Source of the DNA: a bacterium
GTDB taxonomy: Bacteria > Bacillota_I > Bacilli_A > Izemoplasmatales > Hujiaoplasmataceae
DNA length: 64,000 nt
Direction of reading: 5' to 3'
NCBI GenBank assembly: GCA_030684695.1
Contig: JAUXXX010000020.1
Span: 31,933-95,932 of the forward strand
Numbering within the stretch: the stretch's first letter is position 1; each line of letters begins with the position of its first letter. The notes under the pieces were generated by a model that was not told the DNA's origin, ran no database searches, and saw nothing but the letters and a program-made list of their open reading frames with translations. A program made the translations under genes and the position numbers. Positions 9,491 through 18,784 of this stretch are shown piece after piece.

Positions 9491-10327
9491 ATGAAAATCG
9501 GAATTATCGGTCTAGGATTGATGGGCGGAAGCATCGCCATGAAACTTCATGAGACACATGAAGTATTTGGATTTGATATCAATCAATCGACCATTGATTA
9601 TGCCATCAAGCATAAAATGATCGATGGCGGAAGTACTTGTGTTGATCATTTTTTTTCTGATTTGGAAGTCGTCTATCTTTGTTTGTATCCCACTCAAATA
9701 GTCCCATTTATTCAAAACAATCAATCTTTCATCCGACCAAATACTGTAGTGATTGATATTGCTGGAATTAAACTGCCTCTCCAAAAAAAGGTGCTACCGA
9801 TTTTGCGTGAGGACATTGATTTTGTCTTAACACACCCAATAGCTGGAAGAGAAAAGATTGGCATTCAACACGCTAAGTCTAGTATCTTTCATAATGCGAA
9901 CTACATTATTACGCCTACATCGCTCAATAAAGAATCATCTTTAGAAATAGTGGAATCTTTGGCAAAATCCATGGGATTCAAAACCATTACTCGAGTAGAT
10001 GCTTTCACACATGATGATATTATCGCCTATACTTCTCAACTCACACATGCCATCTCTTTGGCATTGGTTCATAGTGAAGAAGACTCCATAAATGTCAGTT
10101 CTTTTATTGGGGATTCGTACAGAGATTTAACTAGAATAGCGATGATCAATGAACCATTATGGAGTGAATTATTCATTGAAAATAAAGAAGCTTTATTGTC
10201 TAAAATTAGCGCTTTCCAAGAATCGTTATCCTTGTTAAAAAGCACCATTGAATCTTCTGATTCTAATGTGTTACAAGATTACATGACCTATGTGAAGAAC
10301 AAGCGTTTAAAAATTGAAAAGGGGTAA
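9491..10327 (+). CDS. tyrA: Prephenate dehydrogenase
   Basis: MKIGIIGLGLMGGSIAMKL; THPIAGRE; YTSQLTHAIS; first gene of the aro operon. Confidence 0.9.
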   Translation: MKIGIIGLGLMGGSIAMKLHETHEVFGFDINQSTIDYAIKHKMIDGGSTCVDHFFSDLEVVYLCLYPTQIVPFIQNNQSFIRPNTVVIDIAGIKLPLQKKVLPILREDIDFVLTHPIAGREKIGIQHAKSSIFHNANYIITPTSLNKESSLEIVESLAKSMGFKTITRVDAFTHDDIIAYTSQLTHAISLALVHSEEDSINVSSFIGDSYRDLTRIAMINEPLWSELFIENKEALLSKISAFQESLSLLKSTIESSDSNVLQDYMTYVKNKRLKIEKG

Positions 10328-10330
10328 GTT

Positions 10331-11602
10331 ATGAATGCAATCATTGAACCAAAACCAATCCTTGGAACTGTCTTAATTCCCCCCTCCAAAAGTTGCTCAC
10401 ACAGAGCCATTATTTGTGCTTCTCTTGCCAAAGGAAAAAGTGTGATAAACAATATTATATTGTCCGATGATATCATTGCGACTGTAGAAGCCATGGAGAA
10501 GATTGGTGCTAGAATCATCAAGAATCCCTATCAATTGGTGATTCACGGCCAAGGCAAAGTAATCATTGGAGACGACAATTTTATCGATTGTAAAGAATCT
10601 GGATCCACCATCCGGTTTTTAATGCCCGTGATGGCTTTGTCCAAACAAAAAGTCGTGTTTACTGGTAAAGCAGGCTTGTTTAAAAGACCCATGAGTGTGT
10701 ATGAAGACTTGTTCAATCAAATGGGTTTTTTGTATCAACAATCGGAAAAAGGAATTATCTTAAGCGGCTCACTACAGTCTGGAAGTTTTGAACTTCCAGG
10801 CAACTTATCCAGTCAATTTATCTCAGGTTTATTGTTTGCACTTCCTTTATTAAAAGAAGATTCAACGATTACGTTAACTACCACTTTGGAATCTGCAGAA
10901 TATGTGGATATTACCATTCATATTTTAAAGCAATTTGGTATCCAAATTCATGTTCTTGATAATGGCTATCACATTCCAGGAAATCAGTCGTATCAAGCAA
11001 CGACTGTGGAAGTAGAATCCGATTATTCACAACTCGCTTTTTTTGCGGTAGCTGGAAGCCTCAGTGGACCCATCAATGTCAAAAAATTCAAAAGTACCAT
11101 TTCTGCTCAACCTGATCGGCGCATCATTGATTACATCAATCAAATGGGGGGTTCCATCATTCACAAAGGAAATGAATACTGCATCAAAAAGTCTAAAACC
11201 ACTGGTCGAACCATCGATGTGAGTCAATGCCCAGATATCGCTCCTATTTTAGCCTTACTCGGTGCTTTATCCACTGGAAAAACCGTAATAGAAAATGCCT
11301 CTCGCTTGAAACTAAAAGAATCCAATCGTTTAAAAACAACTTTCGATACCTTACAAATGTTTGGTGTTGATGTCGAAATGACAGAAGATTCCTTAATCAT
11401 CCAAGGAGAAAACAAAGCCTTGAATGGCGGAGTTTTTGATTCCTTTGGGGATCATCGAATCGCGATGATGATTGCCATTGGTGCTATACGTGCAAAAGGT
11501 CCAGTACTTATTAAAAACGCAGAATCTGTGAACAAATCCTACCCTCACTTTTTTGATGATTACATCAGTTTGGGTGGCGAAGTTCATTTTACGGAGAATT
11601 AA
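10331..11602 (+). CDS. aroA: 3-phosphoshikimate 1-carboxyvinyltransferase (EPSP synthase)
   Basis: LIPPSKSCSHRAIICASLAKGKS; ESGSTIRFLMPV; KESNRLKT. Confidence 0.95.
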   Translation: MNAIIEPKPILGTVLIPPSKSCSHRAIICASLAKGKSVINNIILSDDIIATVEAMEKIGARIIKNPYQLVIHGQGKVIIGDDNFIDCKESGSTIRFLMPVMALSKQKVVFTGKAGLFKRPMSVYEDLFNQMGFLYQQSEKGIILSGSLQSGSFELPGNLSSQFISGLLFALPLLKEDSTITLTTTLESAEYVDITIHILKQFGIQIHVLDNGYHIPGNQSYQATTVEVESDYSQLAFFAVAGSLSGPINVKKFKSTISAQPDRRIIDYINQMGGSIIHKGNEYCIKKSKTTGRTIDVSQCPDIAPILALLGALSTGKTVIENASRLKLKESNRLKTTFDTLQMFGVDVEMTEDSLIIQGENKALNGGVFDSFGDHRIAMMIAIGAIRAKGPVLIKNAESVNKSYPHFFDDYISLGGEVHFTEN

Positions 11603-11604
11603 CC

Positions 11605-12606
11605 ATGAAAAAACTAACTGTTTCCACACGTTTCTTTGATTATGATATTTTCGTTATGCCAAAGCTCATTCAAAACGTAGCTTCTTTTTTGGATGTTCAG
11701 AAGACGTATGTCATTATCACAGACTCTGGGGTTCCGGTTAGTTATCTAACAACACTTCAGTCACAAATCAATGTGTTATATACAAAAATTATCCCTCAAG
11801 GGGAATCTTCCAAATCCATGAACCAATATCATGAGATTATCGAAGAATTGATTCATCATGAGATTAAAAAAGATACCTTCATTCTAGCTTTAGGCGGTGG
11901 CGTTGTTGGTGATTTGGCAGGATTCGTTGCATCTACGTACCTACGAGGTGTTCCGTTTATTCAAATTCCAACCACACTTCTGTCTCAAGTGGATTCTTCC
12001 ATTGGTGGGAAAGTAGCGATCAATTCCAACACTGCGAAGAACATGATTGGTCAGTTTTATCCACCTCTTAAAGTGCTTATTGACCCTTCGCTTCTACATA
12101 CTCTTCCCCCAAGACAAATCGCCAACGGATTTGCGGAAATCATCAAGATCGCTGCTATTTCTGACGCTGATTTTTTTGAGAGACTGGAAAAAGGATTCAT
12201 TGTAGAAGAACTGGAAGATATTATTTTTCGTGCACTAGAACTTAAAAAACGGTTTGTGGAAGCAGACGAACTTGATCAAGGGATTCGTCAAGCTTTAAAC
12301 TTTGGTCATACCTTCGGTCATGCCATTGAACAGTATTATCACTATGATGAATACTTGCACGGAGAAGCTGTAGCCATTGGTATGGTACTGATTGTATCAA
12401 GCGAAGAAGTAAAAAGCCGTTTAAGAAAAATACTCACAAAATATCAGTTACCAACCGAATGTCCGACATCCATCCCCGAATTGTATCCCATTATTCAACG
12501 GGATAAAAAATCTACAAGACATCAATTTTTAGCCATTGATGTGCCTCAAATTGGCCAATTTATCATTCGCCCATTCGGGGTTCTCTCGAAAGGAGCATTC
12601 CAATGA
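11605..12606 (+). CDS. aroB: 3-dehydroquinate synthase
   Basis: ALGGGVVGDLAGFVASTYLRGVPFIQIPTTLLSQVDSSIGGKV; NFGHTFGHAIE. Confidence 0.96.
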   Translation: MKKLTVSTRFFDYDIFVMPKLIQNVASFLDVQKTYVIITDSGVPVSYLTTLQSQINVLYTKIIPQGESSKSMNQYHEIIEELIHHEIKKDTFILALGGGVVGDLAGFVASTYLRGVPFIQIPTTLLSQVDSSIGGKVAINSNTAKNMIGQFYPPLKVLIDPSLLHTLPPRQIANGFAEIIKIAAISDADFFERLEKGFIVEELEDIIFRALELKKRFVEADELDQGIRQALNFGHTFGHAIEQYYHYDEYLHGEAVAIGMVLIVSSEEVKSRLRKILTKYQLPTECPTSIPELYPIIQRDKKSTRHQFLAIDVPQIGQFIIRPFGVLSKGAFQ

Positions 12607-13700
12607 ATACCATAGGAAAAAACATACAAATTACCGTATTTGGAGAGTCTCACGGACAAACAATCGGTGTTGTTATTGATGGACTTGAAGCTGGAATAGC
12701 GCTCGATATAGACGCTATTCATTTTGAACTACTCAAGCGAAGACCAAAAAGTAAGGTTTCTACACCACGGGTAGAATTAGATGAATTCAACATTGTATCT
12801 GGATATTCCGGTGGCGTATTAACGGGAGCTGCCTTAACGATTTTAGTACCCAATACCAATACTGCTTCAAGTGATTATGATCAAACAGCATTCATTCCTC
12901 GTCCTGGACACGCGGATTACCCTGCTTATGTGAAATACAATGGCTTCCATGACAAACGTGGTGGTGGAATATTTTCCGGACGAATGACGGTATTGTTGGT
13001 CATTGCTGGTGCGATTGCCAAGCAAATTTTGGAACGAAAGGGCGTAATTATTGCTTCCCATATCGACCGTATTGGATCAGTCGTAGATTCCACGTTTCCT
13101 CCACTAGGAGAAGACATCAACGTGTTAAAGCGTCTTCAAACAATGGATTTTCCAGTCATAGAACCCGCAAAGGAATCGTTAATGAAACAAGTAATCCTCG
13201 ATGCTCTTGAACAAAATGATTCCGTTGGAGGCTCCATTGAATCCATTATCCAAGGAGTACAAGCAGGAATTGGCGAGCCGTTGTATCGTTCGATTGAATC
13301 TACTTTAGCACAATATCTTTTCTCGATTCCAGCCATCAAAGGGGTAAGTTTTGGAGACGGTTTCGAGTTTGCAAAACAAACCGGTACTCAGTCTTCCGAT
13401 GGCTACACGCAAAAAGATGGTCAAATTCAAACCATTGCGAATCACAATGGTGGAATCTTGGGTGGCATTTCTACTTCTATGCCTATCATCGTTCATACCG
13501 TATTTAAACCAACTTCCTCCATTGCTTCTTCTCAAGTAAGTGTGGATTTATTGACCAATCAAGGTGTCCATTTAGAAATAAAGGGACGACATGATCCAGC
13601 TATTGTCAACCGAGGGATTCATGTTGTAAATGCTGTCTTATATATAGGAATGTTGGATTTATATTTAGACACATATCCAAGAAGTTGGATGAAAGAATGA
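12603..13700 (+). CDS. aroC: Chorismate synthase
   Basis: TVFGESHGQTIGVVIDG; RPGHADYPAYVKY; DKRGGGIFSGRMT. Confidence 0.96.
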   Translation: MNTIGKNIQITVFGESHGQTIGVVIDGLEAGIALDIDAIHFELLKRRPKSKVSTPRVELDEFNIVSGYSGGVLTGAALTILVPNTNTASSDYDQTAFIPRPGHADYPAYVKYNGFHDKRGGGIFSGRMTVLLVIAGAIAKQILERKGVIIASHIDRIGSVVDSTFPPLGEDINVLKRLQTMDFPVIEPAKESLMKQVILDALEQNDSVGGSIESIIQGVQAGIGEPLYRSIESTLAQYLFSIPAIKGVSFGDGFEFAKQTGTQSSDGYTQKDGQIQTIANHNGGILGGISTSMPIIVHTVFKPTSSIASSQVSVDLLTNQGVHLEIKGRHDPAIVNRGIHVVNAVLYIGMLDLYLDTYPRSWMKE

Positions 13701-14956
13701 ATGGGTTAGTAGGCAAACAACTGACTCATAGTTTATCGCCTTTGATTCATAACTATTTTGGTTATCCCAATTATCAACTCATTGAAACACAAAATATCGC
13801 AGCTTTTTTACAACAAAAGAATTTTGAAATGGTCAACATAACCATCCCTTATAAAGAAATGGTTCTCCCCTTTTTGGATGTCATTGACCCACTTGCCAAA
13901 GAGATTGGTGCGGTCAACACGATTATTCATAAAAACAACCAATTGTATGGGTATAATACAGACTATATCGGATTACTTTCAGCGCTTGATTCTTTACATC
14001 TTTCCTTAAAGAATCAACGGGTCGTCATCACAGGTAATGGAGGTATGGCTAAGTGTGCTCACATCTTGTGTCTTCATGAACATGCATACTCGATTCATCA
14101 TCTTGTTCGAACAAAAAAAGATCATTTTGATGTATCATTTGATGAAATAGCTTCCTTACAACAGACAACCGTGTTGATTCAAACCACCCCCGTTGGGATG
14201 TATCCAATGCTTAATGAAACCTTGCCTTTTTCCTTACATCAATTTCCTCATCTCATCGGGATGATAGAAACGATTTATAACCCTTATCGAACTGATTTGT
14301 TAATTCAAGCTTCTCAATTAAGAATTCCTTCTACCAACGGATTACACCAGTTGGTCGTTCAAGCAAAACAAGCAAGAGAGCTCGCAGATCAACGAATCAT
14401 TCCTCAAGAACTGATTACCAAAGTGCTTCAAACAGTACGAAAAGTTACATTGAATGTGGTCTTAATTGGTCTTCCTATGTCTGGTAAGTCTTCGATTGGA
14501 AAACTATTGGCTACCCGATGGAATAAATCATGGATTGATACCGATCAAGCCATCGAAGAAATTCAACACCAAACAATTGATGAAATATTTGATTTATTAG
14601 GTGAACAAAGCTTCCGACAAATGGAACTTGACTATGCATTATCGATTCAACACCTGAAGAATACAATCATTTCAACGGGTGGTGGAATGATTGAACAAAT
14701 CCCCCTAATAAACGCATTAAAACGCAATGGAATTTTGATCTATTTAGAAAAACAGCCTGTTCAAACCAAAGGGCTTGACATGACGGGTCGTCCACTGTTA
14801 AAATTTCCCGAAGCGATGTTTAAACTCCATGAAAAACGTGCTCCCTTATATCAAAAACACGCTGACATCATCATCAACGCAAATCAACCTTATGAGCAAA
14901 TTTTAAGGGAAATCGAGGAAAAATTCGATGAAATTACTCGTTTTAGGCGGTCCTAA
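13685..14956 (+). CDS. aroE-aroK: Bifunctional shikimate dehydrogenase / shikimate kinase fusion
   Basis: N-terminal AroE motifs (LSPLIHNYFG, NITIPYKE, GAVNTI, GYNTDYIG) followed by AroK motifs (LIGLPMSGKSSIGKLLA, DTDQAIEE, STGGGMIE, MTGRPLL) in one uninterrupted frame. Confidence 0.93.
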   Translation: MDERMNGLVGKQLTHSLSPLIHNYFGYPNYQLIETQNIAAFLQQKNFEMVNITIPYKEMVLPFLDVIDPLAKEIGAVNTIIHKNNQLYGYNTDYIGLLSALDSLHLSLKNQRVVITGNGGMAKCAHILCLHEHAYSIHHLVRTKKDHFDVSFDEIASLQQTTVLIQTTPVGMYPMLNETLPFSLHQFPHLIGMIETIYNPYRTDLLIQASQLRIPSTNGLHQLVVQAKQARELADQRIIPQELITKVLQTVRKVTLNVVLIGLPMSGKSSIGKLLATRWNKSWIDTDQAIEEIQHQTIDEIFDLLGEQSFRQMELDYALSIQHLKNTIISTGGGMIEQIPLINALKRNGILIYLEKQPVQTKGLDMTGRPLLKFPEAMFKLHEKRAPLYQKHADIIINANQPYEQILREIEEKFDEITRFRRS

Positions 14957-15362
14957 TCTCAATTTTTTGGGTATTCGTGAAGTTGGTATCTATGGTCTTA
15001 TGACCTATACCGACTTAATTCATGACATTCAAGAGTATGCGTTATCTTATGGAATTGAAACGCTCTTTTTCCAATCGAATCATGAAGGTGAACTCATTGA
15101 CTATCTACAATCACACTACCGTGAAATCGATGGCATTATTATCAATCCAGGAGCGTTGACCCATTATTCGTATGCCCTATACGATTGTTTAAAAAGTATT
15201 CCTGTCTGTGCGATTGAAGTTCACCTAAGTGACATCCATCAACGCGAACCGTTTCGGCGCATTTCGGTCATCAAAGACGCCTGCATTGCTCAAATTTGCG
15301 GCAAAGGTCTTCACAGTTATTTAGAAGCCATCGACCGATTTCGAAAGGACAAACAATCATGA
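14928..15362 (+). CDS. aroQ: 3-dehydroquinate dehydratase, type II
   Basis: LVLGGPNLNFLGIREVGIYG; QSNHEGELIDYL; NPGALTHYSYAL; EVHLSDIHQREPFR. Confidence 0.94.
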   Translation: MKLLVLGGPNLNFLGIREVGIYGLMTYTDLIHDIQEYALSYGIETLFFQSNHEGELIDYLQSHYREIDGIIINPGALTHYSYALYDCLKSIPVCAIEVHLSDIHQREPFRRISVIKDACIAQICGKGLHSYLEAIDRFRKDKQS

Positions 15363-16375
15363 TTATTAAATTTAAAGAAGGTACCAGCCGAAGTGATATT
15401 GAATCCATGCGTCAATACCTTATGGGTCGTGGATTTGAAATTCACGAATCCATCGGTCAAAGCATTACATTATTTGGGGTAGTAGGCGATACTACAAAAT
15501 ATGACATCAATAGTCTCTATGCCTTTAAATACATCGATACTGTCGTACGCATCCAAGAACCATTTAAGAAAGTAAACCGTAAAATCAAGCCAACAGACAC
15601 CATAGTAGATTGTGGAGGTGTTTTGGTAGGTGGAAACAACATTGTCATCATTGGTGGGCCGTGTGCCGTGGAATCTGCAGAACAAATCGACTTAACCACT
15701 TCTTTGGTAAAAGAAGCTGGTGCGAAAATGCTTCGAGCCGGTGCTTATAAACCAAGAACGTCTCCTTACTCCTTCCAAGGAATGGGAAAAAGTGGCCTTG
15801 ATTTACTAAAAGAGATGAAAGACAAATACCATTTGCCGATTGTTTCAGAATTAATGGATATTGATGATCTGCCTTATTTTATGGATACGGTAGATGTCAT
15901 CCAAGTAGGCGCACGAAACATGCAAAACTTCGCTTTATTAAAAGAACTTGGTAAAATTAACAAACCCATTTTGCTAAAAAGAGGTCTGGCAAGCACCATT
16001 GAAGAATGGTTAATGTCCGCAGAATACATTTTAGCAGGTGGAAACCCCAATGTCATATTATGTGAACGTGGCATTCGAACCTTTGAAACGCAAACACGAA
16101 ATACTTTAGACATTTCTGCCATTCCTGTGATTAAAAAATTAACTCACTTGCCAATCATCATCGATCCAAGTCACGCAAGCGGACGCTGGGAATATGTCGA
16201 ATCCTTGGCAAGAGCTGCCATCGCAGCTGGAGCAGATGGATTAATCGTTGAAGTTCATCCAGAACCAGAAAAAGCATTATCGGATGGGCAACAATCCTTA
16301 AAACCAGAACGTTTTGAAGAGTTGGTCAAAGTTTGTCGTAAAATCGCTTTGGCTGTAGATCGTACCCTAGACTAA
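15359..16375 (+). CDS. aroF: 3-deoxy-7-phosphoheptulonate synthase with N-terminal ferredoxin-like regulatory domain
   Basis: MIIKFKEGTSRSDIESMRQYL...; GGPCAVESAEQI; LRAGAYKPRTSPYSFQGMG; IIDPSHASGRW. Start overlaps the aroQ stop (ATGA). Confidence 0.94.
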   Translation: MIIKFKEGTSRSDIESMRQYLMGRGFEIHESIGQSITLFGVVGDTTKYDINSLYAFKYIDTVVRIQEPFKKVNRKIKPTDTIVDCGGVLVGGNNIVIIGGPCAVESAEQIDLTTSLVKEAGAKMLRAGAYKPRTSPYSFQGMGKSGLDLLKEMKDKYHLPIVSELMDIDDLPYFMDTVDVIQVGARNMQNFALLKELGKINKPILLKRGLASTIEEWLMSAEYILAGGNPNVILCERGIRTFETQTRNTLDISAIPVIKKLTHLPIIIDPSHASGRWEYVESLARAAIAAGADGLIVEVHPEPEKALSDGQQSLKPERFEELVKVCRKIALAVDRTLD

Positions 16376-16388
16376 ATAAAATTAAAAT

Positions 16389-16433
16389 ATGAATGGCATT
16401 GTCAATATGTAGAATATCGACAATGCCATTCAT
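16389..16433. repeat. Perfect 15-bp inverted repeat with a 15-nt spacer
   Basis: ATGAATGGCATTGTC-aatatgtagaatatc-GACAATGCCATTCAT, between convergent genes, no U-tract. Confidence 0.85.
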
Positions 16434-16448
16434 CTATAAATAAGTTCT

Positions 16449-17120
16449 TTAACCTATACTCATCTTCGTTTTTTTAAAGCGAACTACAATATCGTTTTTG
16501 ATTTTCAGCGCTAAATAGATTACAAAAATAATGTGATAAAGCCAGGAATACTTACTGAACATTATACTAAATGTTCCATTCGAAACATACAATGTAAAAG
16601 CTAAATGAATATAGATCATTGCATAAACAATATAAGCCGCTTTATGAACATTTTTCCATGTATTTCCTTTGAGTTTTCTTCTCACTTTCGGTATTGATGT
16701 TATCACTAGAGGTATCATAAGGATAAAAGCGATAATTCCTGTACTATTATACCCAGATAATGCAAGTGACAAACGGTAGACAACGTGAGGAACTAAAAAG
16801 ACAAATCCTAGAAAAGCCATTTGTCGCCTTACACGTAACAGTACCATTTTAAACTTGGATTTATTTTTTAAAGCCCCTACAAACATCACCACGTAAAACA
16901 ATGCAAAACTCAGAGGTCCATTCACAATGACTTGATGTAAAACCGGAATTCTTATGTCTAACATAAGCAAGATACTAAGGACGACTGAGATAAGAAACGC
17001 TCCAAGGTAAATCCGATATTCTTGTTTATAAAATGGTTTTCCAAATTTAGTCATCACAAAAAAAATCAAAAAAATCAACCAAACTCCAAGTGTTTCTAAT
17101 AGAAAGTTTATCATGAACAT
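16449..17120 (-). CDS. Ferric-reductase-like / MsrQ-like transmembrane heme protein
   Basis: Multi-TM protein with spaced His residues (VPHVVYRL; WKNVHKAAYIVYAMIYIHLAF) as in FRD-like b-heme domains. Confidence 0.7.
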   Translation of the reverse strand: MFMINFLLETLGVWLIFLIFFVMTKFGKPFYKQEYRIYLGAFLISVVLSILLMLDIRIPVLHQVIVNGPLSFALFYVVMFVGALKNKSKFKMVLLRVRRQMAFLGFVFLVPHVVYRLSLALSGYNSTGIIAFILMIPLVITSIPKVRRKLKGNTWKNVHKAAYIVYAMIYIHLAFTLYVSNGTFSIMFSKYSWLYHIIFVIYLALKIKNDIVVRFKKTKMSIG

Positions 17121-17126
17121 ACCCCC

Positions 17127-17741
17127 TTACTCGATGATAATTCCAACAATAGGAATACCATCTAAAACCCTTGTTCCATGAGGTGAAACTCCCAATATTT
17201 GAGTGGTTAAATCTTGTCCTGCTTGATATCCATTATGGTTGCCTCCTGGCCACCTTGGTGAATTTGAAACATCATAAACAACTCCATTGACTGCTATGTA
17301 TGCTTTTCGTCCCTCAAGACCGTCGTAGGAAGCCAGTTCTTCAAGAGTTAACTGAAGTCCTTGAACTAACTCGTTTTCTTCTTCTGGTAATTCTTCATTG
17401 ATTTCACTGTCCGGAAGGGATTCAACCAAGGAACCAACGATTGGAATTCCATTAAGAACTCTTATCCCATGGGGTGAAACACCTAAGATTTCTGTGGTAA
17501 GATCTTGACCAGCTTGATATCCATTGTGGTTGCCTCCTGGCCACCTTGATGAATTTGTTACATCATAAATAACTCCATTGACAGCTATGTAGGCTTTTCG
17601 CCCCTCGAGACCGTCGTAAGTTGCCAACTCTTCGATTGTTAGTTCAATCAATTCCAAATCGATTGTTGTCGTTGTTGCGCTGCAAGCATATATAGTTAGA
17701 ATTATAAGTAGCGAAAATACTCCTTTTATTAATTTTTTCAC
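17127..17741 (-). CDS. Lipoprotein with two tandem cytochrome-b5-like heme-binding domains
   Basis: Two copies of 'LTIEELATYDGLEGRKAYIAVNGVIYDVTNSSRWPGGNHNGYQAGQDLTTEILGVSPHG'; lipobox ILTIYAC. GTG start at 17741 with SD AGGAGG fits better than the ORF-track start. Confidence 0.8.
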   Translation of the reverse strand: MKKLIKGVFSLLIILTIYACSATTTTIDLELIELTIEELATYDGLEGRKAYIAVNGVIYDVTNSSRWPGGNHNGYQAGQDLTTEILGVSPHGIRVLNGIPIVGSLVESLPDSEINEELPEEENELVQGLQLTLEELASYDGLEGRKAYIAVNGVVYDVSNSPRWPGGNHNGYQAGQDLTTQILGVSPHGTRVLDGIPIVGIIIE

Positions 17742-17953
17742 AATAATCAATCCTCCTATTGTTATCGTATCATACACAAGAAAAAATATTCGTTCATATG
17801 CTTTCTGGTTGCTCATAGAGATGAAAACCGTCCAAAAAAACCATCGCTTGATGGGTTAATTGTTAATTTTTTGTAAAAATCGAAGGTTTTTTTACAATTG
17901 GATTATTCTTTCCCTAAAAAGTGCTATAATTCATTTCAAAGGAGTGTGATGCT

Positions 17954-18169
17954 ATGAAAGAATACGTACGATTAATTGATGGGTTGCCTTTGATTTTGAA
18001 AGTGATTCTTGCTTTTCCTGGTATTGATGGCTTTGTTTATGGATTTTACCGTATTGCTAAAGGGAGACTTTTAGAGGGTATCATTTGGATTTTCGTTGGA
18101 TTTTTCTTATTTTGGGTTCTCGATATCTATTCGCTTCTTACCAAAGGAAAAATTACTTTCTTCGTTTAA
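17954..18169 (+). CDS. Small (71 aa) membrane protein, paralogue A
   Basis: MKEYVRLIDGLPLILKVILAFPGIDGFVYGFYRIAKGRLLEGIIWIFVGFFLFWVLDIYSLLTKGKITFFV; about 87% identical to paralogue B. Confidence 0.8.
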   Translation: MKEYVRLIDGLPLILKVILAFPGIDGFVYGFYRIAKGRLLEGIIWIFVGFFLFWVLDIYSLLTKGKITFFV

Positions 18170-18190
18170 TCAAAGGACAAACAACCAAAA

Positions 18191-18250
18191 AGGGCTGTAT
18201 GGAAATGAAGATTTTTTTCTCTTCGTGGACATAACAGTCTTTTTTTTTGA
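18191..18250 (+). terminator. Probable intrinsic terminator after paralogue A
   Basis: GGCTGTATG...CATAACAGTC followed by a T-run. Confidence 0.55.
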
Positions 18251-18514
18251 TTAGTGACTTTAAACACTACTCCACATCTTCTGTAAGTCATACGAATCAA
18301 GACCCAATAAGGTCCGTTCTTAGTTGATATCGATAAATAACTTCATTTTTTTTGCTTTGAAAGTGAATTGATGTATCAATTTGATTGAAACTAGTGAATA
18401 TCCCTTTACTTTACATATATTTATCATTTTTTTCATATAAATGACATATTATTCATAATTATACACTTGAAATGCAATAAGAGTGGTATAATGCATGTAG
18501 AAGGGTGTGATAAT

Positions 18515-18730
18515 ATGAAAGAATATGTTCGAATAATGGATGGTTTACCTTTAATTTTGAAAGTGCTTCTCGCTTTTCCTGGTATCGATGGATTTGCATA
18601 TGGATTTTATCGGATTGCCAAGGGTAAAATTTTAGAAGGTGTGATTTGGATATTCGTTGGTTTCTTCTTGTTTTGGATTCTCGATATCTATTCACTTCTT
18701 ACTAAGGGAAGAATTACTTTCTTCGTTTAG
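18515..18730 (+). CDS. Small (71 aa) membrane protein, paralogue B
   Basis: MKEYVRIMDGLPLILKVLLAFPGIDGFAYGFYRIAKGKILEGVIWIFVGFFLFWILDIYSLLTKGRITFFV; internal Met of the 18467 ORF aligns with paralogue A. Confidence 0.8.
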   Translation: MKEYVRIMDGLPLILKVLLAFPGIDGFAYGFYRIAKGKILEGVIWIFVGFFLFWILDIYSLLTKGRITFFV

Positions 18731-18747
18731 TGAAAGAATGAGCAACC

Positions 18748-18780
18748 AAAAAAGGAATCGAAAATTCGATTCCTTTTTTT
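18748..18780. terminator. Bidirectional intrinsic terminator
   Basis: AAAAAAGGAATCGAA-AATTCGATTCCTTTTTTT between convergent genes. Confidence 0.85.
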
Positions 18781-18784
18781 GATA

